NCBI RefSeq assembly: GCF_019263805.1
Contig: NZ_CP079195.1
Span: forward strand, 995,501-1,059,500
Direction: 5' to 3'
Length of the DNA: 64,000 bases
Source: Polaribacter sp. NJDZ03
GTDB lineage: Bacteria; Bacteroidota; Bacteroidia; Flavobacteriales; Flavobacteriaceae
Position 1 is the stretch's first letter. Each line of letters opens with the position of its first letter. The position numbers and the translations under genes are program-made. The notes under the pieces were generated by a model. The model was not told where the DNA came from, did not search any database, and was given only the letters and a program-made list of their open reading frames with translations. Below are positions 46,247 through 54,769 of the stretch, piece after piece.

Positions 46247-46963
46247 ATGGGTAGAGCATTCGAGCTTAGAAAAGGAAGAAAAATGAAACGTTGGTCTGCA
46301 ATGGCAAAAACCTTTACTAGAATTGGTAAAGATATTGTTATGGCTATTAAAGAAGGTGGTCCAAACCCAGATTCAAATTCTAGATTAAGAGCAGTTATGC
46401 AGAATGCAAAAGCTGCAAACATGCCTAAAGACAATGTAGAACGTGCCATAAAAAAAGCAACCGATAAAGATACTGCAGACTATAAAGAAGTTTTATTTGA
46501 AGGTTATGCACCGCATGGAATAGCACTTGTTTTAGAAACTGCTACAGACAACAACAACAGAACAGTAGCCAATGTTAGATCTGCTTTTACTAAATGCGAT
46601 GGACATTTAGGAACTTCTGGTTCTGTTATTTTTATGTTTGATCACGTATGTACTTTTACTATTAAAAAAGAAGATATTACAATCGACTTAGAAGAATTAG
46701 AGTTAGAATTAATCGATTTTGAAGTTGAAGAAGTATTTGATGACGAAGAAGGAGTTATCATTTACGCACCTTTTGAGCAATTTGGAGCTATCCAAAGCTA
46801 CTTTGAAGAAAATAATACAGAAATTTTATCGTCTGGGTTTGAAAGAATTCCAACTACAACCACAAAATTAAACGAAGAGCAACAAGCCGATGTTGAAAAA
46901 TTGTTGGAGAAATTAGAAGAAGATGATGATGTACAAAATGTATTTCACTCAATGGAAATGTAA
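46247..46963 (+). CDS. yebC: YebC/PmpR/TACO1-family protein
   Basis: A 238-residue protein with the family N-terminus (MGRAFELRKGRKMKRWSAMAKTF), the middle block PDSNSRLRAVMQNAKAANMPKDNVERAI, FEGYAPHGIALVLETATDN and CDGHLGTSGSVIFMF. YebC proteins were first called transcription regulators; newer work on bacterial members and mitochondrial TACO1 points to a role in translation of difficult (proline-rich) stretches. Normal length; single-gene unit with its own promoter, and a terminator at 47092. Confidence 0.93.
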   Translation: MGRAFELRKGRKMKRWSAMAKTFTRIGKDIVMAIKEGGPNPDSNSRLRAVMQNAKAANMPKDNVERAIKKATDKDTADYKEVLFEGYAPHGIALVLETATDNNNRTVANVRSAFTKCDGHLGTSGSVIFMFDHVCTFTIKKEDITIDLEELELELIDFEVEEVFDDEEGVIIYAPFEQFGAIQSYFEENNTEILSSGFERIPTTTTKLNEEQQADVEKLLEKLEEDDDVQNVFHSMEM

Positions 46964-46970
46964 TATTATT

Positions 46971-47060
46971 TGGGCGTTACCACAAGGGTCGGGCTATTCG
47001 TTACAAGTCCTCGCCCTTGCGGGCTGTGGGCTTTCTACTGCTATCCCTAACGCAAAAGGA
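46971..47060 (+). repeat. GGGCGTT...CCCTAACGC dispersed element, copy 1
   Basis: A compact, unusually GC-rich block beginning TGGGCGTTACCACAAGGGTC and ending ATCCCTAACGCAAAAGGA, only 7 bp after the yebC stop. It contains short complementary segments (CGCCCTTGCGGGC) that could fold. A diverged copy with the same ends lies at 52884. The element type seems common in Flavobacteriaceae as far as I recall; its nature is unknown. Confidence 0.7.
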
Positions 47061-47091
47061 TTTTAGATTTTAAAATATTTATAATACATAT

Positions 47092-47130
47092 ATAAAGACC
47101 TCAGATAATAAAACTATCTGAGGTCTTTAT
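47092..47130 (+). terminator. Terminator after yebC
   Basis: A 16-bp perfect stem (ATAAAGACCTCAGATA and its complement) with a 7-base loop and a short A/T-rich tail. It lies 130 bp after yebC, beyond the dispersed element. Confidence 0.75.
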
Positions 47131-47236
47131 ATTTTATAAATTCAAAAAAAAAGTAACACATGTGACTTATCAAAAATAATTGTGTCTAATAAATGGGGTA
47201 TATTTAAAGATATACTGCTAACAAAAATCAAAAAAG

Positions 47237-47263
47237 AAACCAGCGTCCTAACAACGCTGGTTT
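47237..47263 (-). terminator. Terminator of lpxK
   Basis: A 10-bp stem (AAACCAGCGT / ACGCTGGTTT) overlaps the last base of the lpxK stop codon. On the minus strand it is followed by TTTCTTTTTTG. Confidence 0.8.
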
Positions 47264-48276
47264 TATTGTATATGATTTTTAATCATTCTATTAAATTCTT
47301 CGCCACTCTCTAAAAAAGAAGTTTGTATTCCGAGAAAAGAAAGCTTTTCTAGGCTGTTTTCTAAACGCACATAATCTTTTTCTGTAGTTAAAATAAGCTT
47401 TTTAGAAGTCTTTAAATCGTTGTATTCCTTCTTAATTGTATCTATTTCATTCTCTGTAAAATGATGATGATCTGCGAATTTTAAATGTTTAAAATTTACA
47501 TTCTTCTCCTTTAAAAAAGATAAAAGCGGCGTTGGATTTGCAATTCCAGTAATTAATAAAACTTCGTAATTTTTTAAATCATCAATCAAAATAGACTCAG
47601 ATCCAGCTGTTTTATTATCATAAGAAATCGTTGTAAAAAAGACCTTTTCATGAAACTTCTTTAACTTCTCTTCAATCTTATTTTTTGAAGACTCCGTTAA
47701 ATTTACAGGGCATTTGGTTACCAAAATAACATCTGATCGCTTTGCTCCTCTCCTACTTTCTCTTAAATTTCCTGTCGGCAATAAAAAATCATCCGTAAAT
47801 AAATCATCATACTTTGTCAATAAAATGTAAAAACTACCTTTTACTTTTCTATGTTGATAAGCATCATCTAATAAAATAACTTCAGGTGCATTGTCTGTAA
47901 TCAACTTAGAAATTCCTGCTACTCTATTTGCATCAACAGCAACATTAATATTTTTAAACTTCTTAAAATACTGCAAAGGTTCGTCTCCAACATCTTCCGC
48001 AGAATGCGTATTATTTAACAATACAAAACCCGTAGTCTTGCGCTTGTATCCTCTACTTAAAACCGAGGTCTTAAAATGGTCTTTTAATAAGCGAATTAAA
48101 TACTCTATTTGTGGCGTTTTCCCAGTTCCGCCAACACTTAAGTTACCAACAACAATTACCGGAACCTTAAAAGAAGTCTGTTTAAAAAAACCTACTTCAA
48201 AAAAAAAGTTACGAATGCTAGTGACCACATCATAAATAATGGCAAATGGAAATAGTAAAAATCTTAGAAGTTTCAT
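47263..48276 (-). CDS. lpxK: Tetraacyldisaccharide 4'-kinase
   Basis: A 337-residue kinase that phosphorylates the 4' position of the lipid A precursor at the inner membrane. An N-terminal membrane-associated helix (LRFLLFPFAIIYDVVTSIRNFF) precedes the P-loop VGNLSVGGTGKTP near residues 42-54; SRGYKRKT, DDAYQHRKV (catalytic Asp and His) and TTEKDYVRL follow. Normal length. It stands alone, divergent from the Nif3-like gene. Confidence 0.94.
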   Translation of the reverse strand: MKLLRFLLFPFAIIYDVVTSIRNFFFEVGFFKQTSFKVPVIVVGNLSVGGTGKTPQIEYLIRLLKDHFKTSVLSRGYKRKTTGFVLLNNTHSAEDVGDEPLQYFKKFKNINVAVDANRVAGISKLITDNAPEVILLDDAYQHRKVKGSFYILLTKYDDLFTDDFLLPTGNLRESRRGAKRSDVILVTKCPVNLTESSKNKIEEKLKKFHEKVFFTTISYDNKTAGSESILIDDLKNYEVLLITGIANPTPLLSFLKEKNVNFKHLKFADHHHFTENEIDTIKKEYNDLKTSKKLILTTEKDYVRLENSLEKLSFLGIQTSFLESGEEFNRMIKNHIQ

Positions 48277-48469
48277 TAATTCAAAAATAAGCAGGTTACA
48301 CGCATTAAAAAAGAAAAAATCACGAATTTCACGTATATTTCTTGTGTAAAATTCATCTATTATTTTAATTGCGATATTTTTTATAAAATAAATTAATTCC
48401 TTGCATAAATTTATAGGAGATCACACCTAAAAAGCAGGTAATTTATATAGATTCTTACAATGAAAATGT

Positions 48470-48477
48470 TAACTTTG
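48470..48477 (+). promoter_or_regulatory. Promoter -7 box of the Nif3-like gene
   Basis: TAACTTTG fits TAnnTTTG, 23 bp before the ATG at 48501. The rest of the 224-bp spacer includes a degenerate stretch with CACGAATTTCACG (about 48331), like short dispersed repeats elsewhere. Confidence 0.45.
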
Positions 48478-48500
48478 GTTTTTAGACACAATATTTATTT

Positions 48501-49595
48501 ATGATTATAAAAGACATCACTAATTATTTAGAAGAATTAGCACCTTTAAATTATGCTGAAGATTTTGATAATGTTGGGTTATTGGTTGGTAATTACAGTA
48601 CAACTGTTTCTGGAGTTTTAGTTACACTAGACACTTTAGAAAAAACCGTAGATGAAGCAATTGCTAAAAACTGTAATTTAATTGTAAGTTTTCATCCTAT
48701 AATTTTTGGAGGTTTAAAAAGACTAAACGGAAATTCTTATGTAGAACGTGTGGTTTTAAAGGCGATAAAAAATGATATTGCTATTTATGCTACTCATACG
48801 GCTTTAGACAATTCTAATAATGGGGTTTCAGCTAAAATGTGTGAAGTTTTAGGTTTAGAAAACCCTAAGATTTTAATTCCGAAGAAAGGAATTATCAAAA
48901 AACTAACTACCTACATACCTACCGAATATGCAGAAACATTGCGAAATAATCTTTTTGCAGCAGGTGCAGGAAATATTGGTAATTATGACAATTGTTCTTT
49001 TAATAGTTTAGGAAAAAGTACTTTTAGAGGTAACGAAAAATCGAATCCGGTTGTAGGTAAAAAAGGAGAAAACACAACAAAAGAAGAAACCTTTATTTCT
49101 ATCATTTATGAAAGTAAAAATGAAACAGCAATTTTAAAAGCTTTAAAAGCAAATCATCATTACGAAGAAGTTGCTTACGAAATTACAACCACCGAAAATA
49201 TACATCAAAATATTGGAATGGGAATGATTGGCGAACTTCCATCGGAGATGGATGAAACCGACTTTCTTTTATATTTAAAAGCCACAATGAAAACCGATTG
49301 TGTGCGCCATTCTAATTTAATCAATAAAAAAATAAAAAAAGTAGCTGTTTTAGGCGGATCTGGTAGTTTTGCCATTTCTAACGCAATAAAAGCAGGTGCA
49401 GATGCGTATGTAAGCGCAGATTTTAAATATCATGAGTTTTTTACAGCCGAAAATAGTATCCTTTTGGCAGATATTGGACATTATGAGAGTGAACAGTTTA
49501 CAAAAAACCTTTTGGTAGACTATCTTACGAAAAAATTTAGTAATTTTGCAGTCATTTTATCAGAAGAAAGTACAAATCCTATATATTATATATAA
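48501..49595 (+). CDS. Nif3-like dinuclear metal centre protein
   Basis: A 364-residue Nif3/YqfO-type protein that forms a hexameric ring with a two-metal site per subunit. Metal ligands are visible as SFHPIIFGG, ATHTALDN and, at the C-terminus, DIGHYESEQ. The long form carries an inserted PII-like domain in the middle (about residues 135-235), like B. cereus YqfO. The biochemical role is not settled (GTP cyclohydrolase-like activity has been proposed). It is three bases before the coiled-coil gene, so they are co-transcribed. Confidence 0.9.
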   Translation: MIIKDITNYLEELAPLNYAEDFDNVGLLVGNYSTTVSGVLVTLDTLEKTVDEAIAKNCNLIVSFHPIIFGGLKRLNGNSYVERVVLKAIKNDIAIYATHTALDNSNNGVSAKMCEVLGLENPKILIPKKGIIKKLTTYIPTEYAETLRNNLFAAGAGNIGNYDNCSFNSLGKSTFRGNEKSNPVVGKKGENTTKEETFISIIYESKNETAILKALKANHHYEEVAYEITTTENIHQNIGMGMIGELPSEMDETDFLLYLKATMKTDCVRHSNLINKKIKKVAVLGGSGSFAISNAIKAGADAYVSADFKYHEFFTAENSILLADIGHYESEQFTKNLLVDYLTKKFSNFAVILSEESTNPIYYI

Positions 49596-49597
49596 AC

Positions 49598-50371
49598 ATG
49601 GCAAAGAAGAAAGAAATTTCGGTTGAAGAAAAGTTAAGAGCTTTATACGATTTACAATTAATCGACTCTAGAATTGACGAAATTAGAAACGTTAGAGGTG
49701 AACTACCTTTAGAAGTTGAAGATTTAGAAGATGAAGTTGCCGGATTAAACACGCGAATTGCGAACTTAAACCAAGACGCAGCAAACTTAGAAACTGACAT
49801 TAACAACAAAAAATTAGCGATAGAAGAGTCTAATGGGTTAATGAAAAAGTATGATGAGCAGCAAAAGAAAGTTAGAAATAACAGAGAATTCGATTCTTTA
49901 TCTAAAGAAATTGAATATCAAGATTTAGAAATTCAATTAGCTGAAAAAAGAATTATTGAATACAAAGCAAAAATAGCTCAGAAAAACGAAGTTATTGCTG
50001 CTACTAACGAAAAGTTAGCAAAACAAGAAAAACATTTAGGTCATAAAAAAGCTGAATTAGATGCAATCTTAAAAGAAACTGAAAAAGAAGAAGAGTTATT
50101 AGCTCAAAAATCTGAAGAGTTTTCTCAAACTTTAGATGCTCATTTATTTGCAGCTTATACAAGAATTAGAACTAAAGTAAAAAATGGTTTAGCAGTTGTT
50201 GCAATAGAACGTGGTGCTTCTGGAGGTTCTTACTTTACAATTCCACCTCAGGTTCAATTAGAAATAGCAAATAGAAAGAAAATTACTATCGATGAGCATA
50301 GTGGTCGTATTTTAGTAGATGCTGCTTTGGCTGAAGAAGAAAAATTAAAAATGGAGAAATTCTTTTCTTAA
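49598..50371 (+). CDS. Coiled-coil protein of the C4 zinc-ribbon family without cysteines
   Basis: A 257-residue protein: a long N-terminal coiled coil (about residues 5-175, heptad-rich, EVEDLEDEVAGLNTRIANLNQ) followed by the compact C-terminal domain that is a zinc ribbon in relatives. Here the expected Cys pairs are replaced: ERGASGGSYFTIPPQ and DEHSGRILVD stand where CxxC motifs occur in other phyla, and the whole protein contains no cysteine. The fold therefore persists without zinc. It is coupled to the Nif3-like gene, an arrangement also known in other bacteria. Function unknown. Confidence 0.85.
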   Translation: MAKKKEISVEEKLRALYDLQLIDSRIDEIRNVRGELPLEVEDLEDEVAGLNTRIANLNQDAANLETDINNKKLAIEESNGLMKKYDEQQKKVRNNREFDSLSKEIEYQDLEIQLAEKRIIEYKAKIAQKNEVIAATNEKLAKQEKHLGHKKAELDAILKETEKEEELLAQKSEEFSQTLDAHLFAAYTRIRTKVKNGLAVVAIERGASGGSYFTIPPQVQLEIANRKKITIDEHSGRILVDAALAEEEKLKMEKFFS

Positions 50372-50391
50372 TCTTTCTACACATAATTTAT

Positions 50392-50425
50392 AAAAAACTC
50401 GAAGCTAATTAGCTTCGAGTTTTTT
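50392..50425 (+). terminator. Terminator of the Nif3/coiled-coil operon
   Basis: A perfect 34-bp palindrome with 17-bp arms (AAAAAACTCGAAGCTAA and its complement), 20 bp after the stop codon. The mirrored A/T runs would let it work in both directions. Confidence 0.85.
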
Positions 50426-50436
50426 GTTTTATATAG

Positions 50437-50574
50437 AAAAGTGGCTACTTAAAAAGGTGTTTTTTTGTCAATCTGAATTTATTTCAGATTTTAACGAAAC
50501 CGAACGTCTATAAGTTGAGATACTGAAACAAGTTCAGCATGACAAGGTTTTACCTTATTAACCTAGCTCGCTTT
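50437..50574. repeat. MITE-like dispersed element, copy 2
   Basis: A diverged second copy of the element at 22261. Two blocks are identical (29 bp at 50462-50490, 28 bp at 50523-50550) while the middle and the terminal inverted repeats have drifted (AAGTGGCTACTTAAAAAGG at the left, a poor match at the right). Again it lies in a spacer between convergent genes. Confidence 0.7.
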
Positions 50575-50640
50575 ATTCATATTATTTTTTAACACTACAA
50601 GATATTTAATATTTTGCTAAAACAATTGAAAATCTAAATG

Positions 50641-50757
50641 TCATAGTAAGGTTACCTTCCACAGGCAGCCTTATCGAAAAGCATTCAGGAACAAAAACAC
50701 AGTCTTGAACAAAGCTTTTACTCAGCAAAGGCAAAATGCTCAGACAGACGTATCGTT
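50641..50757. other. Unassigned, less AT-rich intergenic segment
   Basis: Within the 508-bp gene-free stretch 50372-50879 this segment has a base composition unlike the flanks (for example CCTTCCACAGGCAGCC and GCTCAGACAGACG). It has no supported reading frame start, no clear hairpin and no second copy in the window. It may be a remnant of a gene or dispersed element, or an RNA gene. Confidence 0.4.
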
Positions 50758-50825
50758 TTTATAATTAAATAGTCAAAAATTAAAAAAGTATTTTAAAACT
50801 ACTTTTTTTGTAATAATAACAAAAA

Positions 50826-50854
50826 AAAACTCGAAGCAAATTGCTACGAGTTTT
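50826..50854 (-). terminator. Terminator of the DUF349 gene
   Basis: On the minus strand a 14-bp stem with one mismatch (AAAACTCGTAGCAA / TTGCTTCGAGTTTT) is followed by a T-run. The arm sequence resembles the terminator at 50392, so the two may share origin. Confidence 0.75.
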
Positions 50855-50879
50855 AAATTTCATATACTTTACAAGTAAA

Positions 50880-52769
50880 CTAGTAATCTAGTTTCTTTAT
50901 GTAACTTAACTTTTCTTTCCAAAGAGCTAAATCTACTTTAAACTCCTCTACTCTGTTTTTCACATTTAAAACCAAAGGATTATCATCTTTTGCATTAGAA
51001 AAGAAACCTAAATTATTTTCTAATTGCTGAATTTCTTTAACAACTTCATCAATTTTCTTTCTAACAAACATTTGTTCAGAATCTAACTTTCTAACATCCT
51101 TATCTGCTGCAAGGCTATCTACAACATGTGTAAACTTTAACATTGCAACTTCATTTTTATCTAGATCTAAACTACCTAAAGCTCTATCTATTAATTTGTT
51201 GAATTTACCATCTATATGTCTTGCATTTCTTGGCAATGCACCTAAATTTCTCCAGTTATTTATAATTTCAAAAATACCTTCTTTAGTAGGTTCCTTTAAT
51301 TCTTTAACCGTTTCTAAAAATTCTTTTTTAGCATCTACAACCTCTTGTTGCTCTTTATTTAAAGAGTTTTTCTGATCGTGATATCTGTCAAAATAATGGT
51401 TACAAGCAGCTTTAAAACGCTTCCAAATATCATCAGAAAATTTACGAGGAACATGACCAATTTTTTTCCAATCTGCTTGTATTTTCTTTAAAGTATGTGT
51501 AGAAGATTCCCAATCATCACTTTCTTTTAGAGATTCTGCAAGCTCAATTAGCTCCATTTTCTTCTTTAAATTCTCTTGCTGATCGTTTTTTTCATGCTTG
51601 TAAAAAACATTCTTAGCACTGTTAAATTTCTTTGTAGCCGCTTTAAACTTTTGCCAAACTTCTTCACTTTTAGAATACGGAAGTTTCCCTGCATTAAAAT
51701 ATTCTTGTCTTAATTCTTCTATATCTTTAATGCTTTTTTGCCAATCATTATGCGTTTTATTATTAGAAGTATCAAAAGCATTTAACTTTTCTACCACCAA
51801 TAATTTCTTTTCTACAATTTCTTGATGCTTAGAACGCATTTCTTTAAAGTGATCATGTCTTCTATCATGAATTTTTTTAGTGGCTTCACTAAATTTACCC
51901 CAAACATCTTCTCTCATCTCCTGAGAAACCGGTCCAATATCTTCTTTCCAGATTTTATGTAAATCTTGCAACTCTTTAAAAGCAATATTTATATCAGCTA
52001 CTTCTGCCAATGCATTTGCTTTTTCTATAATTTTTAATTTTTCTTCTAAATTATGTTTAAAATCTAAATCTCTAAAATCATTGCTTAAATGTAATAAATC
52101 ATAAAAACGCTCTACATGATGATGATAGGTTTTCCACGTATCATTATAATGGTTCTTAGAAACAGGTCCAATAGTTTTCCAAGAATCTTGCAATTCTCTA
52201 AAACTTTTATACATCGTAGCAGTATCTGCATTTTCAATTAAATCTTTTAATTGCTCAATAACAGAAAGCCTTTTTTCTAAATTAGAAGAAAGCTGCTTAT
52301 CTAAATCATTATAATGTGCATCACGTTGTTTTTTATAATCAGATAACAGCGTATTATAATCCGTTTTTATAGGGCTAGAAAATTGAAAATCGATAGAATT
52401 ACCTCCTTCTTCTAAAAAAGCTGCTTTCTTTTCTGCCAAAAGAGCTCCAAATTGTTGATTAAAAGCACTTTTAATACCTTCAACTTGATTTTTAATTTTT
52501 TGAACAGGATTATCAGAAAGTGTTTTTTTAAGTTCTAAAACTAAATCTTCTAAAGATAATTTAGAGTAATCTACAACATCAGATTCCTCTTCTTTATCAC
52601 TATCTTTTTCAGCATCTACAGCAATAGATTTCTCTATTTCATCAACAGCATTAACTGTATCATCTGTTTTTTCAAGATTTCCTACAACTTCAACTTTTTT
52701 AGTTTCATTTAAAACTTCTTCTACTTTCTTTTCCGTCTTATCAACGTTTACTTCATTTTTTTCTAACAT
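50880..52769 (-). CDS. Five-repeat DUF349 protein
   Basis: A 629-residue, highly charged, helical protein. After an acidic low-complexity N-terminus (residues 1-75) come five DUF349 repeats, each with a W-K-x-x-G-x-(V/L)-(P/S)-type core followed by W-x-x-F: for example SWKTIGPVSKNHYNDTW, KIWKEDIGPVSQ...VWGKF, YFNAGKLPYSKSEEVWQKF, DWKKIGHVPRKFSDDIWKRF and NWRNLGALPRNARHIDGKF. The C-terminus is coiled coil. DUF349 is widespread in Bacteroidota and Actinobacteria without an established function. It is a single-gene unit. Confidence 0.88.
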   Translation of the reverse strand: MLEKNEVNVDKTEKKVEEVLNETKKVEVVGNLEKTDDTVNAVDEIEKSIAVDAEKDSDKEEESDVVDYSKLSLEDLVLELKKTLSDNPVQKIKNQVEGIKSAFNQQFGALLAEKKAAFLEEGGNSIDFQFSSPIKTDYNTLLSDYKKQRDAHYNDLDKQLSSNLEKRLSVIEQLKDLIENADTATMYKSFRELQDSWKTIGPVSKNHYNDTWKTYHHHVERFYDLLHLSNDFRDLDFKHNLEEKLKIIEKANALAEVADINIAFKELQDLHKIWKEDIGPVSQEMREDVWGKFSEATKKIHDRRHDHFKEMRSKHQEIVEKKLLVVEKLNAFDTSNNKTHNDWQKSIKDIEELRQEYFNAGKLPYSKSEEVWQKFKAATKKFNSAKNVFYKHEKNDQQENLKKKMELIELAESLKESDDWESSTHTLKKIQADWKKIGHVPRKFSDDIWKRFKAACNHYFDRYHDQKNSLNKEQQEVVDAKKEFLETVKELKEPTKEGIFEIINNWRNLGALPRNARHIDGKFNKLIDRALGSLDLDKNEVAMLKFTHVVDSLAADKDVRKLDSEQMFVRKKIDEVVKEIQQLENNLGFFSNAKDDNPLVLNVKNRVEEFKVDLALWKEKLSYIKKLDY

Positions 52770-52883
52770 ATCTACAATGTTTAAGGTCTTACTATAATAC
52801 TACTATTATATCTTATAAAGATACTGACAACTTACTAAATCTACAAACTATCTAACTATAAAATAATCTAGATAATTAACTTT

Positions 52884-52982
52884 TGGGCGTTCCCTTGCAG
52901 GTCGGGCTTTCCTTTACAATCTTTTTATTCATTCTTCATAAAAAGGATTTCCAATATAATCCCTAACGCGCTGCGCTAATTG
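52884..52982 (+). repeat. GGGCGTT...CCCTAACGC dispersed element, copy 2
   Basis: A diverged copy of the element at 46971: it begins TTGGGCGTTCCCTTGCAGGT, continues with CGGGCTTTCC and ends ATCCCTAACGCGCTGCGC. The middle is A/T-rich and different (TTTATTCATTCTTCATAAAAAGG). It lies between the end of aroE and the start of the DUF349 gene, so it cannot be tied to one neighbour. Confidence 0.65.
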
Positions 52983-53022
52983 CCAACTATTTTTTAATAT
53001 TAAATAAATAATAGCCTTCTAA

Positions 53023-53781
53023 TTATGCTTTATTCCAAATTCTCCAAGATTCTTCTGCTTGTAGTTGCAACATTTCATATCCGTTTTTAATTGTTGCTCC
53101 TTGTGCTTTGCCTTTGGCTAAAAAAGTTGTGACTTCTGGGTTGTAAATTAAATCGTACAATAAATGATTTTCTGTAATAAACTGATACGGAATATCCGGA
53201 CATCTATCTGTATTAGGAGATGTACCAACTGGAGAGGAATTGATAATAATTTGATATTTCTCCATCATTTCTTCCGTTAAATCTTGATAAGAAATTTCTT
53301 TTTTACCTTCTGGTTTTCTAGAAACAAATTTAAACTTAATGTCATTCTTTTTTAAGGCATAGGCAATTGCTTTAGAAGCACCACCAGTCCCTAAAATTAA
53401 AGCTCCTTTATGATGTTTTTTTATCAATGGAAATATTGATTTCTCAAAACCAACAACATCAGAATTGTACCCTTTTAAATTTCCTCTTTTAGTAAATTTA
53501 ATAGTATTTACAGCTCCAATAGCCTTTGCTGTTTCATCTAATTTATCTAAGTATTTCATTACTTCTTCCTTATAAGGAATGGTAACATTTATTCCGCCTA
53601 AACTATCTCCTCCTTCTTTTATTACAGCAGTAAAATCTTCTATTTTTTGAATATCAAAATTAACATACTTACATTTTTGTAAATCTAATTTTTCAAACTT
53701 TTCTGTAAAGTACCCACGAGAAAAAGAGTACTCAATATCTTTTCCTAATAATCCAAAAACTTTATTTTTTATTTCTCCCAT
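53023..53781 (-). CDS. aroE: Shikimate dehydrogenase
   Basis: A 252-residue enzyme that reduces 3-dehydroshikimate with NADPH for aromatic amino acid and chorismate synthesis. Motifs: FSRGYFTEKF (substrate site), GINVTIPYKEEV with the catalytic Lys, GAVNTIKF, LKGYNSDVVGFEKSI with the catalytic Asp, GTGGASKAIAYAL (nucleotide loop) and NSSPVGTSPN. Normal length for the Bacteroidota form. Its start overlaps the DUF368 gene by 20 bp, so translation is probably coupled. Confidence 0.95.
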   Translation of the reverse strand: MGEIKNKVFGLLGKDIEYSFSRGYFTEKFEKLDLQKCKYVNFDIQKIEDFTAVIKEGGDSLGGINVTIPYKEEVMKYLDKLDETAKAIGAVNTIKFTKRGNLKGYNSDVVGFEKSIFPLIKKHHKGALILGTGGASKAIAYALKKNDIKFKFVSRKPEGKKEISYQDLTEEMMEKYQIIINSSPVGTSPNTDRCPDIPYQFITENHLLYDLIYNPEVTTFLAKGKAQGATIKNGYEMLQLQAEESWRIWNKA

Positions 53782-54769
53782 AAAAATCTATTACTAAAAT
53801 TAACAAAATACCTAACACAATATAAAATACAGCGGTCCAAGTTTCTAAATTCGAAAAATCAGGGACAAAACGTTCATAATTTTCAACGATTTTATTCCCT
53901 TTTTGATCAATTAAAAAGTTCTCTTGTTCTTTTAAATACACTGCTTTTTTCCAAGGCCAAACAATCCCTAAAGATCCCGTAATAAAACCAATAATAACTG
54001 CATTTACAATTTGATTCCAACGTTTTAAAACATAGCCTAAAATATGACTAATAGAAACCAATCCAAAAGTAGAACCAGCCGTAAAAACACTGATTATTTT
54101 TAAATAACGTACTTTTATGGGATCTGATAAAACTTTAAAATCTCCCGATAAAAGACTTGTAATTACATTGAATAATACATTTACAGAATCTACCAATAGT
54201 AACACATAATTTCCTAAAAGAATTAAGATAAAAGACCCCGAAAGCCCTGGAAGCGTCATCCCCGAAACACCAATAATTCCGCATACAAAAACAAACCAAA
54301 GATTGTCGTTTTCTGTAGCTGGTGTTAAAAAACTAATTCCAATTCCTATAGAAGCACCAATAATTAAAGACAGTATGTTTTTAAAACTCCATTCTCCAAA
54401 ATCTTTACCAATATAATAAATAGAGCCAATGATCATCCCAAAAAACCAACTCCAAACATACAGTTCAAAGTTCACTAAAAAATAATCTAGCACTAAAGAA
54501 ATGCTGAAATAACTAAAAATACTTCCGCCCATCACTAAAAGCAGAAACGAGCCATTTATGTAGCTATAAAAACTTTTGAATCGACCATTTAAAAGCAACT
54601 TAAATGCTTTTAAATTCACCTTTCTAAAAGAGTAAATTAATTCTTCATAAAAGCCAAAAACGAAAGAAACTGTTCCGCCAGAAACACCAGGAACTTTATT
54701 TGCAGCTCCCATTGCCAACCCTTTTAAGAAAAGGATTAATTTCTGTAAAAAAGTTCTTTCTACTAACAT
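53762..54769 (-). CDS. DUF368 membrane protein, PopT-type, second of pair
   Basis: A 335-residue inner-membrane protein with about eight helices and the family signature GLAMGAANKVPGVSGGTVSFVFGFYEELI at residues 16-44, with a second PGLSGSFILILLGNYVLLL. DUF368 proteins were reported in 2023 as polyprenyl-phosphate (undecaprenyl-phosphate) translocases, named PopT, which recycle the lipid carrier for cell-wall and O-antigen synthesis. It begins directly after the stop of its paralogue and overlaps aroE. Two copies in tandem suggest subunits or divergent substrates. Confidence 0.88.
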   Translation of the reverse strand: MLVERTFLQKLILFLKGLAMGAANKVPGVSGGTVSFVFGFYEELIYSFRKVNLKAFKLLLNGRFKSFYSYINGSFLLLVMGGSIFSYFSISLVLDYFLVNFELYVWSWFFGMIIGSIYYIGKDFGEWSFKNILSLIIGASIGIGISFLTPATENDNLWFVFVCGIIGVSGMTLPGLSGSFILILLGNYVLLLVDSVNVLFNVITSLLSGDFKVLSDPIKVRYLKIISVFTAGSTFGLVSISHILGYVLKRWNQIVNAVIIGFITGSLGIVWPWKKAVYLKEQENFLIDQKGNKIVENYERFVPDFSNLETWTAVFYIVLGILLILVIDFYGRNKK

